A program made the position numbers and the translations under genes. DNA of 64,000 nucleotides from Duganella sp. (GTDB lineage: Bacteria; Pseudomonadota; Gammaproteobacteria; Burkholderiales; Burkholderiaceae_D), in assembly GCA_026225475.1 (NCBI GenBank), contig JAMFSU010000004.1:1-64000 (forward strand), given 5' to 3'. Positions 63,384 through 64,000 of the stretch are shown here, one piece after another. Below the pieces are notes generated by a model that was given only the letters and a program-made list of their open reading frames with translations, made no database searches and was not told the DNA's origin. The stretch's first letter is position 1. The number at the start of each line of letters is the position of its first letter.

Positions 63384-63821
63384 TTAGCGCAATACCAATA
63401 CTGGAATGGTGGAATGCGCCAGTACCTTCTGTGTTTTGCTTCCAAGAAACAATCTACTCAAGCCGCTGCGTCCGTGTGATGCCATGAAAATGACGTCGCA
63501 ATTGAATTTCTTGACGGCGCTGACGATTTCTTCATCGGGAGCGAACGACAGGACCGTTGTGGTTTCGCAGGCAACACCGGCAGCTGCTGCGGCGTCGGCA
63601 ATCTTCTTTACATGTTGTTCGGCCAGCGCGCGGACATTTTCCTCATAGATGGAGGGATCAATTGCCATGGAGCTCTCCGCCAATGGAGAGAATGGATAGG
63701 GTTCTGCTACTGAGATGCCGATGATGCGCGACTTGCAGTGCTGGGCGTAGTCGATAGCATTGGCGATAGCCTTGTCTGAACGTTCTGATCCATCTGTGGG
63801 AACGAGAATAGTCTTGAACAT
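63384..63821 (-). CDS. Universal stress protein (UspA family)
   Basis: UspA-family protein of 145 residues. Opening FKTILVPTDGSERSDKAIAN and the ATP-binding motif MASHGRSGLSRLFLGSKTQK (G-x2-G-x9-G-S type) indicate an ATP-binding member. Such proteins rise in starvation and stress. Single gene, transcribed away from the partial gene at the window end. Confidence 0.93.
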   Translation of the reverse strand: MFKTILVPTDGSERSDKAIANAIDYAQHCKSRIIGISVAEPYPFSPLAESSMAIDPSIYEENVRALAEQHVKKIADAAAAAGVACETTTVLSFAPDEEIVSAVKKFNCDVIFMASHGRSGLSRLFLGSKTQKVLAHSTIPVLVLR

Positions 63822-63979
63822 GTAATCCTCCTTTATTTTCGTGAAAGGGGTATTGCCAGTATAGCTCTGACCTCTCGAAACAGAACTAATTCCGCGCAGG
63901 TTCGTGGGCGCGTGCGAGATTCATTGGCGTTACAATCGATCAAGCAGATAATTTTCGCAACCTATATGAAGGAGACTAG

Positions 63980-64000
63980 ATGAGCTACGAGAATATTTTG
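63980..64000 (+). CDS. Start of a gene, probably enoyl-CoA hydratase (partial)
   Basis: Only seven codons, MSYENIL, remain in the window, behind GGAG 6 bases upstream of ATG. The residues match the usual opening of enoyl-CoA hydratase/isomerase proteins in this group, but seven residues cannot prove it. The gap 63822-63979 should carry the divergent promoters; I see no other gene in it. Confidence 0.45.

Overview
The window looks like an ordinary chromosomal stretch from a betaproteobacterium of the order Burkholderiales, most likely family Oxalobacteraceae (Herminiimonas, Janthinobacterium or Herbaspirillum-like). The evidence is gene order and family membership: lolB-ispE-tRNA-Gln(UUG)-prs-rplY, ptsN-hprK-rapZ, rpe-gph-trpEGDC, ubiE-Tim44-ubiJ-ubiB and a long DUF3683 FAD/Fe-S oxidoreductase. 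Base composition is moderately GC-rich throughout. I see no prophage, integron, CRISPR array or plasmid functions. The only mobile sequence is one REP-associated tyrosine transposase with its hairpin ends.

Layout. 1-2351: an octamer microsatellite, a DadA-like flavoprotein and a convergent TetR regulator. 2477-9449: a compact plus-strand cluster of eight genes (FAD amine-oxidase-like protein, DUF1365, cyclopropane-fatty-acid-synthase-like methyltransferase, chalcone-isomerase-like secreted protein, MFS carrier, DUF3833 lipoprotein, SDR, NTF2-like protein), probably a membrane-lipid modification pathway controlled by the divergent TetR gene. 9482-15781: opgD, ansB, amn and a YbfB-type MFS carrier. 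15782-19482: a candidate C-rich small RNA, an nhaR-like regulator, a zinc-ribbon protein, a TerC/Alx membrane protein and the RAYT transposase module. 19548-25819: glutamate synthase gltB-gltD. 26009-33248: M61 peptidase, then rplY, prs, tRNA-Gln, ispE, lolB and a large TPR lipoprotein on the minus strand. 33441-38614: mutM-mutY, then rapZ, hprK, ptsN and pagP. 39032-43213: queF, ilvA, a YqaA-like protein, a ZIP metal transporter and a 25-codon small ORF ahead of it.

43471-52384 runs on the plus strand: DUF3683 oxidoreductase, HIT protein, DUF971, ubiE, Tim44-like protein, ubiJ and ubiB (ubiquinone synthesis). A DHA2 drug exporter and a LysR/SDR divergent pair follow. 55817-61435 is the minus-strand rpe-gph-trpEGDC block, with a 28-residue leader peptide carrying four Trp codons between gph and trpE (a trp attenuator). 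The window closes with apaG, a 47-residue membrane protein, mltA, a universal stress protein and the first seven codons of what is probably an enoyl-CoA hydratase.

The items most worth a second look are the candidate anti-Shine-Dalgarno small RNA at 16052-16128, the trp leader peptide, the unannotated small ORF ahead of the ZIP transporter with palindromes upstream, and the lipid-modification cluster. Everything here comes from reading the sequence; no database search was run.
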